From contig JAPFFF010000006.1 of NCBI GenBank assembly GCA_039105265.1, positions 5,518,001 to 5,582,000 of the forward strand: a stretch of DNA of 64,000 nucleotides, read 5' to 3'. Shown here in pieces: positions 33,297-43,405 of the stretch. This stretch comes from Tritrichomonas musculus (taxonomy: Eukaryota; Parabasalia; Tritrichomonadida; Tritrichomonadidae). The notes under the pieces were generated by a model. It was not told the origin of the DNA. It was given only the letters and a program-made list of their open reading frames with translations, and made no database searches. Position numbers and translations under genes: made by a program. Numbering within the stretch: the stretch's first letter is position 1; each line of letters begins with the position of its first letter.

Positions 33297-34595
33297 ATGA
33301 AGTCCAGAAATAATAATATTTCATATGTTGGGAATATGTTCATTTATATCCTACTTTATATTATATTGCTCTTATTCATCATTTTCCAAGAAGACAAAAA
33401 GCAACATATAAAGCAACCATTTGAAAAGAAAGATCACTATTCTCTCTTTTCAAGCAACTTAAAAATAATGTTTTCAGATGAAAATCAGCTTTTAAGTTCT
33501 TATTCTGTTTTTGATGATCCAATAGATATTGTGTATACATGGGTAAATGGCTCAGATCCTACTTGGATTGATTATTATAAAAATTATACTTCTAAAGAAA
33601 ACATAAGTATTGATTCAAGTGCATTTTCGATAAGATTTATAGATGGCGAAGAACTTCGATTTTCATTAAGATCAATAGATATGTATGCCAATGATTTTAT
33701 AAGATATATTTTCATTATTGTTGCCAATAATGTAACTCAAATTCCATATTGGCTTAATACTTCACATCCAAAAATACGAATTATTACTCATAAAATGATT
33801 TTTGGCGATATGGTCCCTCCTGAATCTTATGAAAAAGATGATTGGATATTCAATTTTAATTCATATTCAATAGAAAACTGTATATCAAACATCCCTGACC
33901 TTGCAAACAAATTTATATATTTTAATGATGATTTTTTCATTGGAACAAAAGTTCAAAAAACAGATTTTTTTAACAGATTTGATATGCCTAAAGTTTATGT
34001 AAACTATCGCAATTATGCCAACATCGATAAAGAATATGAACAGTATTCAGCTCAAGCATCGAATGATTTTGCAGCCAAAAAATATCATTCAGATGTTGCA
34101 TTTACAGTTTCAACTTTCAAAAACAAATTTGGAAATGCAACAAATTTTGAACAGATGCATGTTGCATATCCAACAACAAAAAACTTTCTTCAGCAAACCA
34201 AAGAAATTTTTAATGATTCAATCACAAATACAATTAAAGCTCCTTTTAGAAGAACAAATGATATTGTCATGCAATACATTACTTTTCAGTATGGAATATA
34301 TAAAAATAAAATTGTTCCTGTCATTAATGATGGCACAGAAATCTTTTTTTCATATGGAAATATAGAAACAAATACACAAAAATTTATTGACATTTTAAAC
34401 AATAAAATCAAGTTATTTTGCATTAACATTGATATTCCATCCCAAACAGAAAAATCAAAAGCTTTTTTATATTTGAAGTTTCCAAATAGGTCATCATTTG
34501 AACTTGCTAATTCTGAAGAACCCAGAATATTGAGATATGAAAAGAATTATTGGAGTTCAATTATAGAAGAAGCAACAAATAATTCTCAAATATAA
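33297..34595 (+). CDS. Stealth-family sugar-phosphate transferase (membrane anchored)
   Basis: 432 residues. An N-terminal hydrophobic segment (about residues 14-34, MFIYILLYIILLLFIIF) is a signal anchor, so this is a type II Golgi protein. Stealth conserved regions follow in order: CR1 (DIVYTWVNGSDP); CR2 (ELRFSLRSIDMYAND…YIFIIVANNVTQIPYWLN…KIRIITH…FNFNSYSIENCISNIPDLANKFIYFNDDFFIG); and a CR3-like stretch (FEQMHVAYPTTKNF…FRRTNDIV). The family includes the GlcNAc-1-phosphotransferase alpha/beta subunits and capsule phosphotransferases, so a role in phosphoglycan or lysosomal-tag synthesis is likely. The donor and acceptor cannot be told from the sequence. Confidence 0.92.
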   Translation: MKSRNNNISYVGNMFIYILLYIILLLFIIFQEDKKQHIKQPFEKKDHYSLFSSNLKIMFSDENQLLSSYSVFDDPIDIVYTWVNGSDPTWIDYYKNYTSKENISIDSSAFSIRFIDGEELRFSLRSIDMYANDFIRYIFIIVANNVTQIPYWLNTSHPKIRIITHKMIFGDMVPPESYEKDDWIFNFNSYSIENCISNIPDLANKFIYFNDDFFIGTKVQKTDFFNRFDMPKVYVNYRNYANIDKEYEQYSAQASNDFAAKKYHSDVAFTVSTFKNKFGNATNFEQMHVAYPTTKNFLQQTKEIFNDSITNTIKAPFRRTNDIVMQYITFQYGIYKNKIVPVINDGTEIFFSYGNIETNTQKFIDILNNKIKLFCINIDIPSQTEKSKAFLYLKFPNRSSFELANSEEPRILRYEKNYWSSIIEEATNNSQI

Positions 34596-34920
34596 TCATA
34601 TTTGAAAATATTTAAATGTTTTTATTTTGTGATAGAATTACAACAAAAAAAATATAAACAATAGTGCTTTTTTAAGAAAATTTAGATCATTAATTAATGA
34701 TTAAGTATTTGCTTTATTGGTGCATTTTAAGTATAATCAAATTGTTTTTTTCCATAAATTTTGTAACAGAAATCATTAAATATTGATGTTGGATTTGATT
34801 TTTTTAAAACAATTAAATAAAATGCAATCTTATACATACTTTTTTATTTTAAAATCTCATTGAAAAATATTTCTTTAAATCCAATCAAAAGATTTGGTTA
34901 TGAATTCTATTGAAAAATAT
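34596..34920. other. Intergenic DNA with remnant ankyrin-spacer repeats
   Basis: AT-rich. From about 34870 degenerate GAATTCTATTGAAAAATATAA words appear, the same 25-bp spacer repeat as in the ankyrin arrays (minus orientation). Confidence 0.55.
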
Positions 34921-34924
34921 AATT

Positions 34925-35047
34925 AAAAAATAAATGAAGTAGCTTTTTGAAAGGCGTAGCCTTCAAAAAGCTACTTCAATTTATGTTTAATTATCTGTTT
35001 TATAACTTTTTGAGTATTTTACAAAACTCAAAAAGTGATACCTAGAT
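34925..35047 (-). repeat. 123-bp double-hairpin element, copy 3
   Basis: Reverse complement of the copies at 5835 and 10375, with exactly the same length. It interrupts the 25-bp spacer repeat: TATAATT before it and AATTTTGAATATT after it rejoin to a normal spacer unit, with AATT on both sides as a possible 4-bp target duplication. This shows the element moves. Confidence 0.88.
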
Positions 35048-35185
35048 AATTTTGAATATTATTGAAAGATAGAATGTTGAATTTCTTTGAAATGTATAAA
35101 TATACATATAATTAAAACATTTAAAATCTTATTTTACATGAATTGCAAATTTAAATGTTATTGAAAGATATGATTTTGAATATTA

Positions 35186-36152
35186 TTAAATGATATGATT
35201 TTGAATGCTATTAAATGGCAAGATTATAATATTGAAAATGTTTATATCAAGTTTATCATTAGATAATAAAAGTTCGACTATATCAATATGTTCTAAGCGT
35301 TCTTTGAATGATTTTTCTGGTTTGACATGATTATATTCAAGAAAATAAATTATTTCTGCACTTTTGCCATGAATTGCAAATTTCGGCAATGATGATTTCA
35401 GTTCCACTCCTTCCTTTTCCAAAAAAGAAAAAATGTGAATTGATCCGAAGAAAGATGCGTATTCAATTAATTCAATTTCATTTGTGGATAAAAGCAAATT
35501 AGTTTCAAATATTGATAGATCGATTTTTGCATCAAATGGAATAGAATTTCTATTCACATTGGCAATGAAATCTTTGACAGCATCTTCTCGAATCAAATTG
35601 TATAGATAACAGACATTTTCTCCTTTTTTTCGTGAATCATAAAAATTTTTCGGCAATTCTTTATTTATTTCATCAATCAAACCTTTTGCAGGAAGTAACT
35701 TGTCATTTATGAATGGTTTTATTTCTAGTGCGAAATACTCTGGATATTTCATGTTTACAAATTTATCATTAGATATTTGTTTCAAAAATATTCATCTACA
35801 GTCATAATTTTTATTCAATCAAAAAAAGAAGGATTTGTTTGCTGGTTTTAAAGATATCTAATATTTTTGAATTTGTAAAATGCTTTTTGATATCATCTTT
35901 GATGATTTGTAATATTCGATCGATCTTGCTGAAAAAGTTTGGTCCACGATGGTGGTTGTTATTAATTTCTAAAATCATATGTATGAATAGCCTAAGTTTG
36001 TGTGGACAAGCTCTTATTTTTGTATCCTCAATTTTTTGTTTGAGATTGCTGAAACTCTCTTCAATATTTTCTCCACAACATATGAAATCTAGAAAATTTG
36101 CGTGGATGTTTTTATATTCTTCTAAAAACTTTTCAATGTAATTACCAAACAT
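35186..36152 (-). pseudogene. Broken and shortened DUF3447-ankyrin gene
   Basis: N-terminal part open from the ATG at 36152 (MFGNYIEKFLEEYKNIHANFLDF… GPNFFSKIDRILQ…KQILLFLIE). Stops and frame changes follow around 35760-35815. The frame then resumes at KQISNDKFVNMKYPEYFALEIKPF and runs through IEYASFFGSIHIF and LPKFAIHGKSAEIIYFLEYNHV. After KSFKERLE it jumps directly to an ankyrin module end (IDIVELLLSNDKLDINIF). The ESIKCHHN…CQYDYY section and the first half of the ankyrin repeat are therefore missing. It is a host gene copy that has lost function. Spacer-type repeats follow down to about 34870. Confidence 0.85.
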
Positions 36153-36159
36153 TAACAAA

Positions 36160-36164
36160 AGTGA
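36160..36164 (-). promoter_or_regulatory. Putative initiator (TCACT) of the broken DUF3447 copy
   Basis: Lies 8 nt before the ATG at 36152 and is still intact although the gene is broken. Confidence 0.4.
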
Positions 36165-36532
36165 TTTATTAAAAGTTTTTAAACTTATAGTATTAATTTA
36201 ATTATATTCTATATTAGTTATATTCAATAAAATATTACTGATTTACATTGATGATTTTAAAATAAAATATATTTTTGGTTTCATGTTTATGAAAAAATTC
36301 TTACAATTACCTCCTTCTCAACAAGCATTTCCCCATCTGAATTTAAAGTAATTATATCTTTATATTTTATGTCTTAATTTGGGTTTTGATATAAAAGATG
36401 ATATAATTTGAAATGGAGGAGAAGTTATAATGACCGTTAAAAGCGACCGTTGATATTATTTATATAAAAATTTATTTTTGAAAATTGAATTGATTTTTGG
36501 TCGTTTTGAAATTCTTTGTAAAATATATTTTA
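36165..36532. other. AT-rich intergenic DNA between divergent units
   Basis: About 370 bp; nothing recognised beyond A/T-rich promoter-like sequence. Confidence 0.5.
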
Positions 36533-37117
36533 ATGAATACTGACGAAACAAGCCCTTTTAAAAAGCTCCGTGAAATAGCTATTGCTATTAATTCAGTTGA
36601 TAGTGCAAAAGAAAGACTCGTTGATGTGATTTCTTTGATGAGTGAAATTAATAATTTATATATTTCAATTACCTACGAAAAATTTAGTATGATGAAGAAA
36701 CTGGAAGAAATAGCCGATAATGCTAGAAAACAACAAATTATTGTCGAAGAATCGCTTCATAGTCGTCAATTGCTTGCAGACCAGAATCTTGCAAGTATAC
36801 CTGATACGTCAGGAATATCAGAAAAAGAAATTTCTCGTATCGGTGTCCCTCCAATTACACAATTCCAGGAAGAAAATGGGCTGAAAGATGAAGAAATTGA
36901 AGAACTCGATAAAAATGGGGTTTTATTATATAGAAGACTGGAGCATGAAATTCAAAAAATTCCATCTATTAAAGAAGAATATAACAATGCAAATACCACT
37001 CGTTTCGAACTTAAGAAAAATCTTGATGATGCCAGAAAGAAGTATTCTCTTTTAATATCTAAAATTCAAAAAATGTATGATGAAATAATGGGGGTATTGA
37101 AAAATGTTGATACTTAA
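36533..37117 (+). CDS. Small coiled-coil protein of unknown function
   Basis: 194 residues from the ATG at 36533; the upstream extension of the frame has no ATG. Two charged helical blocks are visible: about residues 8-95 (AKERLVDVISLMSEINNLY… MKKLEEIADNARKQQ) and about 140-190 (RRLEHEIQKIPSIKEEYNNA… LKKNLDDARKKYSLLISKIQ). They are separated by a flexible segment with PDTSGISEKE. This looks like a subunit of a larger complex (kinetochore, tethering or Mediator-type are all possible), but no family signature was recognised. No signal peptide or membrane segment. It is followed by the transporter gene on the same strand after about 465 bp. Confidence 0.7.
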   Translation: MNTDETSPFKKLREIAIAINSVDSAKERLVDVISLMSEINNLYISITYEKFSMMKKLEEIADNARKQQIIVEESLHSRQLLADQNLASIPDTSGISEKEISRIGVPPITQFQEENGLKDEEIEELDKNGVLLYRRLEHEIQKIPSIKEEYNNANTTRFELKKNLDDARKKYSLLISKIQKMYDEIMGVLKNVDT

Positions 37118-37569
37118 TTTATTAAAATCAAAGGTGCTTAATAACAAAGTTGTAATAAAAAATGTATAGATTTTAAAATAAATGATTTATATTTTTTTTT
37201 TTTTTTTTCAAGAAAAAGAAAAGATCCTAAAAAAACTAAATTGATGATAATGTCTGTTTACCTGAGTCAAAAATTTCGTTTATGTTTATAACTGATGAAT
37301 AAAAAAATTCTGAATAAAAATTCTTATTCAATAAACTAATCATTCAAAAATTCTGAATGTTGTCTTTGAAATATTTATAGTTGCATCTCCCAAAATTATT
37401 TTTATCTAGTTTTTTTAATTATTTATGATTTGTATATAAAGAATAAATAATAATTAATACTGGTAATAAAAAATATTGAAAATTTTGAATGATTCTCAAT
37501 TTTGAGAATTTTATTGAAATATTTTATTCTCATTTATAATGTGCTGATAATTCATTTCATTATTATTTT
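37118..37569. other. AT-rich intergenic DNA
   Basis: Short T run near 37192-37209; no other feature. Confidence 0.5.
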
Positions 37570-37574
37570 TCATT
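37570..37574 (+). promoter_or_regulatory. Putative initiator (TCATT)
   Basis: 9 nt before the ATG at 37583, giving a very short leader. It supports this start over the longer open frame from 37502. Confidence 0.5.
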
Positions 37575-37582
37575 TCATAAGA

Positions 37583-38581
37583 ATGACTAATTATTGGAAT
37601 GTTATGGAAGTAGGTTTGGGAATGCTTATTATAACAGCAGTGGGCTTCATCCTAGCAAAACTACGCATATTCCATCCAGACGATGTTCCGATTCTGAACA
37701 AATTTGTATTTAAAATCAATTTCATTCCATTAATGGCCCGTGTTATTATGGTTAAGAAATTATCAGAACTTAATTTCATGCCATTGCTTGATTCAGCCTT
37801 GGCTTCCATAGCAACATATTTATTAATTCTTATTGTTTTCTTTTTTCATTTCAAAGATAAATTTGCAATGTTCTTAAGTGTTGTATTACCATCTGCTTAT
37901 ATCAATTATGTTGTTAGTGGACTTCCTGTTTTCAATGCAATTTGGGATCCATCGGAAGGTGTCGTTGTTTCTATATTAACACTTGCAAATGATATATTAG
38001 TTGTTCCAGCATATCTTGTTCTCAGTGAAATTTATATTTTGAGGAAAAATAATGAAAAAAGAGTTCAAAATGGTGAACCAAAAATAAGTTTTTCAAAGAA
38101 ACAAGCACTAAAAATATTTTTGCATGTTATCAAATCTCCAATTCTCATTGGTGACATTTGTGGTTTCGTTTATGCTGCTACTGGATTGAAAGTTCCAACT
38201 TATTTAGTATCTCTCACAAAAATGATGGGAGATGTCGTTTTGCCATTATCCTTATTTAGTGTTGGTATATTTCTGGCTCAACATTCATTTATTGCATGTC
38301 ATTGGTTAAAGTTCATTGTAATGCTTTTAATTAGGCATGTTATATCTCCTTTATTAGCAGCTGTCTTTGCATATTTGCTCCATTTTAATAATAAATTAGC
38401 AAGACAATGTACTTTAATGACAGCTTCCCCGACAGCAGTAGCTTGTTATTTAATTACATCATCATCAGGAATTGGTACAGGAGCAGCATCTACAATGATA
38501 TTTTGGACAACTGTTTTAAGTGTTCCATTTATTATTGCATGGATCGCTTTTCTTGATAAATTTAATATCTTTCCAGAATAA
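37583..38581 (+). CDS. Auxin-efflux-carrier family (PF03547) membrane transporter
   Basis: 332 residues with about ten hydrophobic segments in two groups of five, split by a basic loop (RKNNEKRVQNGEPKISFSKKQ, about residues 180-200). This is the PIN/PILS-like fold. It probably moves an organic anion across the plasma or an internal membrane; the substrate is unknown, and homologues in protists without auxin are common. Landmarks are FVFKINFIPLMARV in the first half and GDICGFVYAATGLKVPTYL with LMTASPTAVACYLIT in the second. The start ATG 37583 (MTNYWNVMEVGLGML) is preferred because of the initiator 9 nt upstream. A fragment of this gene was copied to 30155-30862. Confidence 0.88.
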   Translation: MTNYWNVMEVGLGMLIITAVGFILAKLRIFHPDDVPILNKFVFKINFIPLMARVIMVKKLSELNFMPLLDSALASIATYLLILIVFFFHFKDKFAMFLSVVLPSAYINYVVSGLPVFNAIWDPSEGVVVSILTLANDILVVPAYLVLSEIYILRKNNEKRVQNGEPKISFSKKQALKIFLHVIKSPILIGDICGFVYAATGLKVPTYLVSLTKMMGDVVLPLSLFSVGIFLAQHSFIACHWLKFIVMLLIRHVISPLLAAVFAYLLHFNNKLARQCTLMTASPTAVACYLITSSSGIGTGAASTMIFWTTVLSVPFIIAWIAFLDKFNIFPE

Positions 38582-38739
38582 TTTTCAATTGGTTTAATGG
38601 TGTTTTTTATATAAAGGATTTAATTTATTAATTTATATGGAGATTGTTTTTATGCAACTGACAATATTCAATAATGAAAAAAACAAAATAAAATTTCCTT
38701 TTTTATTCAAAAGTTATTTGGCTTATTCTTTACTCAAAA

Positions 38740-41088
38740 ATGGATAATGATTTCTGCTCTCCATGGGAGAACCCAAACATTTTAAAAGATCTTGATCTAA
38801 ATAAGCCATCAGACGCGTCGAAAAGTTTAAGATATTTATTTAAATTTTGGCCAAGTACGAACGAATTAATTAATTGTAAATTTCCGCATTTCGTTTCGCT
38901 CTACCCTGCAATAGACTGCAAGTTTCCTTTGATAAATTACAATGACCTTCATGAAGTTCAATGTGTCAACTGTGGTGCTTTTTTAGATTATCTCGCTAAA
39001 ATTGATAAAGAAAAGCGCGAATGGACATGTCCATTTTGTTCAAACGCAAACAGAATTGATGACGATGAATATGTTCAATTTTTAAGCCGCCGAGAATTAC
39101 ATAATTCTTATTATGAAATGAAAATACGCAATAACACCGGTATTAATGTTTCTACATCCAAAAATTTTCTTTTTATTATAGATGTTTCATATCCAGCTGT
39201 TGCATGCGGTATGACAGACGAATTTATCAAGCAGATAAGGACCATTATAACTACCACTACACCGAATTACAATATCGCTATATTAACAATGTCAGATAAA
39301 ATTACAATATACGATTTAACTACCTCAGAAAAGATCGAAAACACAGATTTTTCCAATCAAAATTTACCGTATCAGACGATATTCCAGCCAATTATGTCAT
39401 GTATGCAACGAGTTGATGATATATTAAATGAAATTCAAGAATATGTTCCAGATGATTCGATTAACGGTCATTGTTTACTAAATGCAGTAATTCAAGCAGG
39501 CAATATTATCGGTCAAAACGGAGGAATGATATTTGTTGGTTTTACTGGACTATCCACATTTGGTCCCCTATCCCGAGTTGGCCCCTATGATTTTGACATT
39601 GAACAATCAGCTCAAATTACAAAAGATGATCCATTAACAAAAAAGTCAATAGAAATTGGCCTTGCTTTCAAAACTATGAACATATCAGTTCACCTATTTG
39701 CCGGTGGTACCAATTTCTGTGATCTGATGGTCGTTGGCCATGTTTCGTCAGCCACAAATGGCCGTGTCTATTATTATGGCAGTTTGAATGAAAATTCTAA
39801 ACGGTCGTTCACAAATGACATACTGTCGACCGTTAAGCAACCGTATTTATGCAACTGCAGCCTCAACATCAACGTTTCCGAAGGCCTCCAGTTTGTGCAG
39901 AAAGACGATCCAATGGCGCTTGCTGTTTCGTCGAAAAAAGACGTTAGATTTCCAATAATGCGCCCCAATGATTTCTGCCGGGTCCGTCTTCAAAATGTCA
40001 GGAAAGTCGACCACTGCTACATCCAGCTCTCGATGATCTACACGAAGTACCCAAGCACGCGGAGCAATGAGAGACAAGGTGAAAACGAAAACCGTGAAAA
40101 TCGAGAAGAAAACGATCAAACCGATAACGATAATGATGATAATAATGAAGATAACGATAACGATAACGATGCTGCTGTGCCTCACCAAATGTTGCGCGTC
40201 ATCACGCACGTCCTGCCAGTAACCGACGATAAAGAAAAGTTGTATCGTTCTCTCAATGAGGAATCGCTGATTAAAATGATGACCGTTTACATGCTGACGA
40301 ACGTTATGCGATTCGGAAAAAGTCAAGCCGAAGTTGGGATTTTTAATGAGCTTCTTTCAATGTATCCGAACATACCTCGTTCAATTTTTCACTTGACCCA
40401 TTCATTGCTTTCAAATAGCAACTTTTTGAAAGGTCCAAAAAGTGAAATTGATAAAAAGTCAGCTGGCTTCATTAACATATTCTTCTTTGATGAATTGACC
40501 ATTCTTCTTTACTTGTATCCAAGATTGATCCTCGTTCAATCTTCCAATGAAGAAAAGAAGAGCATTTTTAAACTGTTTCATCGGTTTAGCTTGTTTAAAG
40601 ATAATCATAATTATGACGACGATGACACCGAGGAACAGTTGATTGAAAATATAAATAATAACACTAATTTTGTCATTGAAAATAAGAAAGTTATTAGTAA
40701 AACTATGTATAAAACACTCCCTTTAGCAAGGGAGTCTTTGAATGACGGAACTGTGTTCATCATTCATAAGCATGATTCTGTTTTCGTTTTTATTCGGAAA
40801 AATGTTTCACCGTCGTATTTGACAAAGGCATTCGGTGTGAAAAATTTGAGAGATGTTCAAAATGATGTCCCTGTATTGAAAACAAATGAAAATAAATTGA
40901 TTTGGAGTATTTATAATGAATGCTGCATGCTCAGTAAAATTATTTTGCCTTTCGAAACTATAATCGAAGGAAATAGAACTGAGTTGTTAAATGATTTGTT
41001 TGTTGATGATAAATTGGTGTCATATTCTTCTCTTTCTTCTTGGATTGCCCAGTTCGACTTCCAAGCATCTTTATTCACTTGCATATAA
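38740..41088 (+). CDS. Sec24-like COPII coat protein
   Basis: 782 residues. Order of domains: short N-terminal tail; Sec23/24 zinc finger with C75, C78, C97 and C100 (QCVNCG… TCPFC); the motif RRELHNSYYEMKI typical of Sec24; the vWA-like trunk from LFIIDVSYPAVACG (about residues 145-385); beta sandwich; helical domain; and a gelsolin-like end (VFIIHKHDSVFVFI). It would select cargo at ER exit sites as partner of Sec23. Unusual is an Asn/Asp-rich loop (about residues 440-480, DNDNDDNNEDNDN) inserted in the beta sandwich. The long Pro-rich N-terminus of animal and yeast Sec24 is absent. Confidence 0.9.
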   Translation: MDNDFCSPWENPNILKDLDLNKPSDASKSLRYLFKFWPSTNELINCKFPHFVSLYPAIDCKFPLINYNDLHEVQCVNCGAFLDYLAKIDKEKREWTCPFCSNANRIDDDEYVQFLSRRELHNSYYEMKIRNNTGINVSTSKNFLFIIDVSYPAVACGMTDEFIKQIRTIITTTTPNYNIAILTMSDKITIYDLTTSEKIENTDFSNQNLPYQTIFQPIMSCMQRVDDILNEIQEYVPDDSINGHCLLNAVIQAGNIIGQNGGMIFVGFTGLSTFGPLSRVGPYDFDIEQSAQITKDDPLTKKSIEIGLAFKTMNISVHLFAGGTNFCDLMVVGHVSSATNGRVYYYGSLNENSKRSFTNDILSTVKQPYLCNCSLNINVSEGLQFVQKDDPMALAVSSKKDVRFPIMRPNDFCRVRLQNVRKVDHCYIQLSMIYTKYPSTRSNERQGENENRENREENDQTDNDNDDNNEDNDNDNDAAVPHQMLRVITHVLPVTDDKEKLYRSLNEESLIKMMTVYMLTNVMRFGKSQAEVGIFNELLSMYPNIPRSIFHLTHSLLSNSNFLKGPKSEIDKKSAGFINIFFFDELTILLYLYPRLILVQSSNEEKKSIFKLFHRFSLFKDNHNYDDDDTEEQLIENINNNTNFVIENKKVISKTMYKTLPLARESLNDGTVFIIHKHDSVFVFIRKNVSPSYLTKAFGVKNLRDVQNDVPVLKTNENKLIWSIYNECCMLSKIILPFETIIEGNRTELLNDLFVDDKLVSYSSLSSWIAQFDFQASLFTCI

Positions 41089-41776
41089 AATTAAATGTTT
41101 AGTAAAATTTTATATTTTTATTATTATTTTTGTCTTTGCTTTCAATTTTGAATTGTGTTTTGAAAATTGAAAATTTCACCTTTGGATGTCTTATCGTTTT
41201 TGATTATAGTTTTAATTGGATAATACCTTTTTGAGAATAAATTGTTTATCAGATATCACTTGCCAAATTTGTGAAAGTCGGTTTGATGTTGATAATATCT
41301 GATTTTAATATTGAATATATTCTTTGAAAAGCGCCAAACTCGAGTTTACTGTTCTATTCATTAGATTTTTTCTTTTTAGTGTTTGATTTTTCTGAAGAAT
41401 GTATTGAAATAAAGATTTTTGCATTTATGATTTTCGGGTCAAATATAAAGAGAATCAAGTTCCCTAGCCAACATGAGGCTAGGAAGAGAAGTGGAAAACA
41501 CAAAGAGAGGCTGAGTCGAAATCAAGTGGGAATTGTTGCCTTAAATATTTATATTTTTATTTTGAATAATTTCTTTGAAAAGATTGAATTATATTCTATC
41601 GTCCTAGAGCATTTTAAAATTCAAATTTAAAAAGAATTTTTTAAAATAATATTTGTAAAAAAAATGAGTGGAGATCATCCATTTAAAAAAAATTACTATA
41701 GAATGAATCGAATTTATAATTCGCAATTCAGAAATGATTGCAGCTCTTATTCAATGTCATAGCATTAAACAAGAAA
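41089..41776. other. Intergenic DNA with a faint LRR relic
   Basis: A short open frame around 41379-41470 reads FDFSEECIEIKIFAFMIFGSNIKRIKFPS in two parts, similar in spacing to a BspA-type LRR. It is too short to call a gene and may be a relic. The rest is AT-rich. Confidence 0.4.
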
Positions 41777-42121
41777 TATAGTTGGTGGACATAATTCTGT
41801 TTTGGAGACAAAATTATGTTTTCACATCATTTCTATATATTCAAATTGGACTTTTAAAAAAACAATTGTAGAACAATTAATATCATATTGGATACATTCT
41901 ATTCCCAGATTTTCATTCACTTTTATCAAACTAAATTTGATCATAAATATGATATCGAATTTTTAATTTCTGAATATTTTTTTATTATTTGAAAAAAATT
42001 ATAATTTACTTTTCATCTATAATTAAAATGTATCATTATTATTTATTGAAATAAAATAGATAATTAGAAAAAATGGTTTCATTTTCATTTCACTACTCAA
42101 AAACTCATTTCATATCACATT

Positions 42122-42428
42122 AGTAGAAAGAAGTTGTCATGATTCCTGGTCAGAGCCCAGGACTCCTGACAACCCCCGTGAATGCCTCCACCCTGCCGAA
42201 ACGACCCTAAAAACACCCGTTAGCGTGACTCCTGACAACCCCCGTGAATGCCTCCACCCTGCCCAAACGCCCTCTAAAACACCCGTTAGCGTGACTCCAG
42301 CGACTACCTCATAAACAGCTCCACACTGCCCAAACGACCCTAAAAACACCCGTTAGCGTGACTCCAACGGCTACCTCATTCACGGCTCCCATCCTCAGTG
42401 GAGTGACGGCTTCGGAGGTCGATCATGA
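42122..42428 (+). repeat. Left terminal inverted repeat of the Polinton-like fossil
   Basis: About 307 bp, GC-rich, built of ~66-bp subrepeats that share ACACCCGTTAGCGTGACTCC. It matches the right end nearly base for base but carries one more subrepeat. Confidence 0.85.
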
Positions 42429-42451
42429 AGTAACTTTTTATCAACCATGAA

Positions 42452-42784
42452 ATGGAGACCTACTACGAACACTACAAAGACTTCGGTAATATTCAGGTCA
42501 GTAGCGAGTCAATGCCAAGGGATGTAAAACGTTTGTTGGGTTACGGCAAACATGACTTCAGAACGAAGAACTACTTCTTCAGTCCCAGTGAACGACTCTT
42601 CTACTCATATCGTCCTCATTTGGACACCTACCTCAGCATCAAGCCATACAAGAAAAGTCCCTCAATCCTATTCAGCTTACGAAACGATGACAAGAAGTCC
42701 GCCACTATCTGCGTCTCGGATAGGTTCCTTGAACGAACTCAATCCATGAACGCTATAGACATCTCATCAATGAGGTCTTCGTAA
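42452..42784 (+). other. Small open frame in the Polinton-like fossil
   Basis: 110 codons, basic and rich in Tyr and Ser, directly inside the left terminal repeat. No family recognised. Part of a broken element. Confidence 0.4.
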
Positions 42785-42853
42785 ACAGGTCCTATTTTTG
42801 AGTCCTCGATCACAATCTCGTTACTGACCTACCAACTTTTTACTCGAAACCAA

Positions 42854-43405
42854 ATGACATCAAAAGAAAAGCCTGGAATGAAAGACTTGATGAAAGTCGT
42901 CCTTGACTTGAAACGTGATGTAAAGAGAATCAACGGCATCATCACTCCACAGGGTGCTCAAAGGTTTGTCGATAAGCATAACCAAGCTAATCCATCTAGT
43001 CAATGGATCCTCCAGAAAAGAGATCCTAATGGGGCTGCTACTTTAGAGAACATGCCTGACGTTAACGCTGATGGAGTCCCTGATATCATCATCCGTGACA
43101 AGAACAACCTTCCTGTATACGCTAACGGATACACAACAGTCCAATCCGATTGGCCAAACACTTTGGGATATCATATAGCCTTTCCCGATAAAGCATCTCG
43201 TGCCGCGTACAAACAACGTCACGGTAAGTCCATCACGAAACGTGACTTCATCAACAACGCATTGGGAGTCACCTACTTTGGATACGAAGATGCAGCAACT
43301 CCTGAACAGATTCGTCAAGTAGGTACCGTTACTGGAACCAACGTCGCTCACGCCCCACAATGGTACCAAAACGTATTGAATGACCCAAAGAGTGGTTCCC
43401 ATTAG
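42854..43405 (+). other. Open frame of unknown family in the Polinton-like fossil
   Basis: About 183 codons with a basic N-terminus (DLKRDVKRINGII) and a segment DVNADGVPDIIIRD like calcium-loop or virion-protein repeats. It may be part of a structural gene of the element, but I cannot assign it. Part of a broken element. Confidence 0.4.

Noticed and set aside
39847-40326. Minus-strand frame inside the Sec24-like gene
   Set aside because: Shadow of the coding strand; the hydrophobic run is the complement of the Asn/Asp-rich loop.
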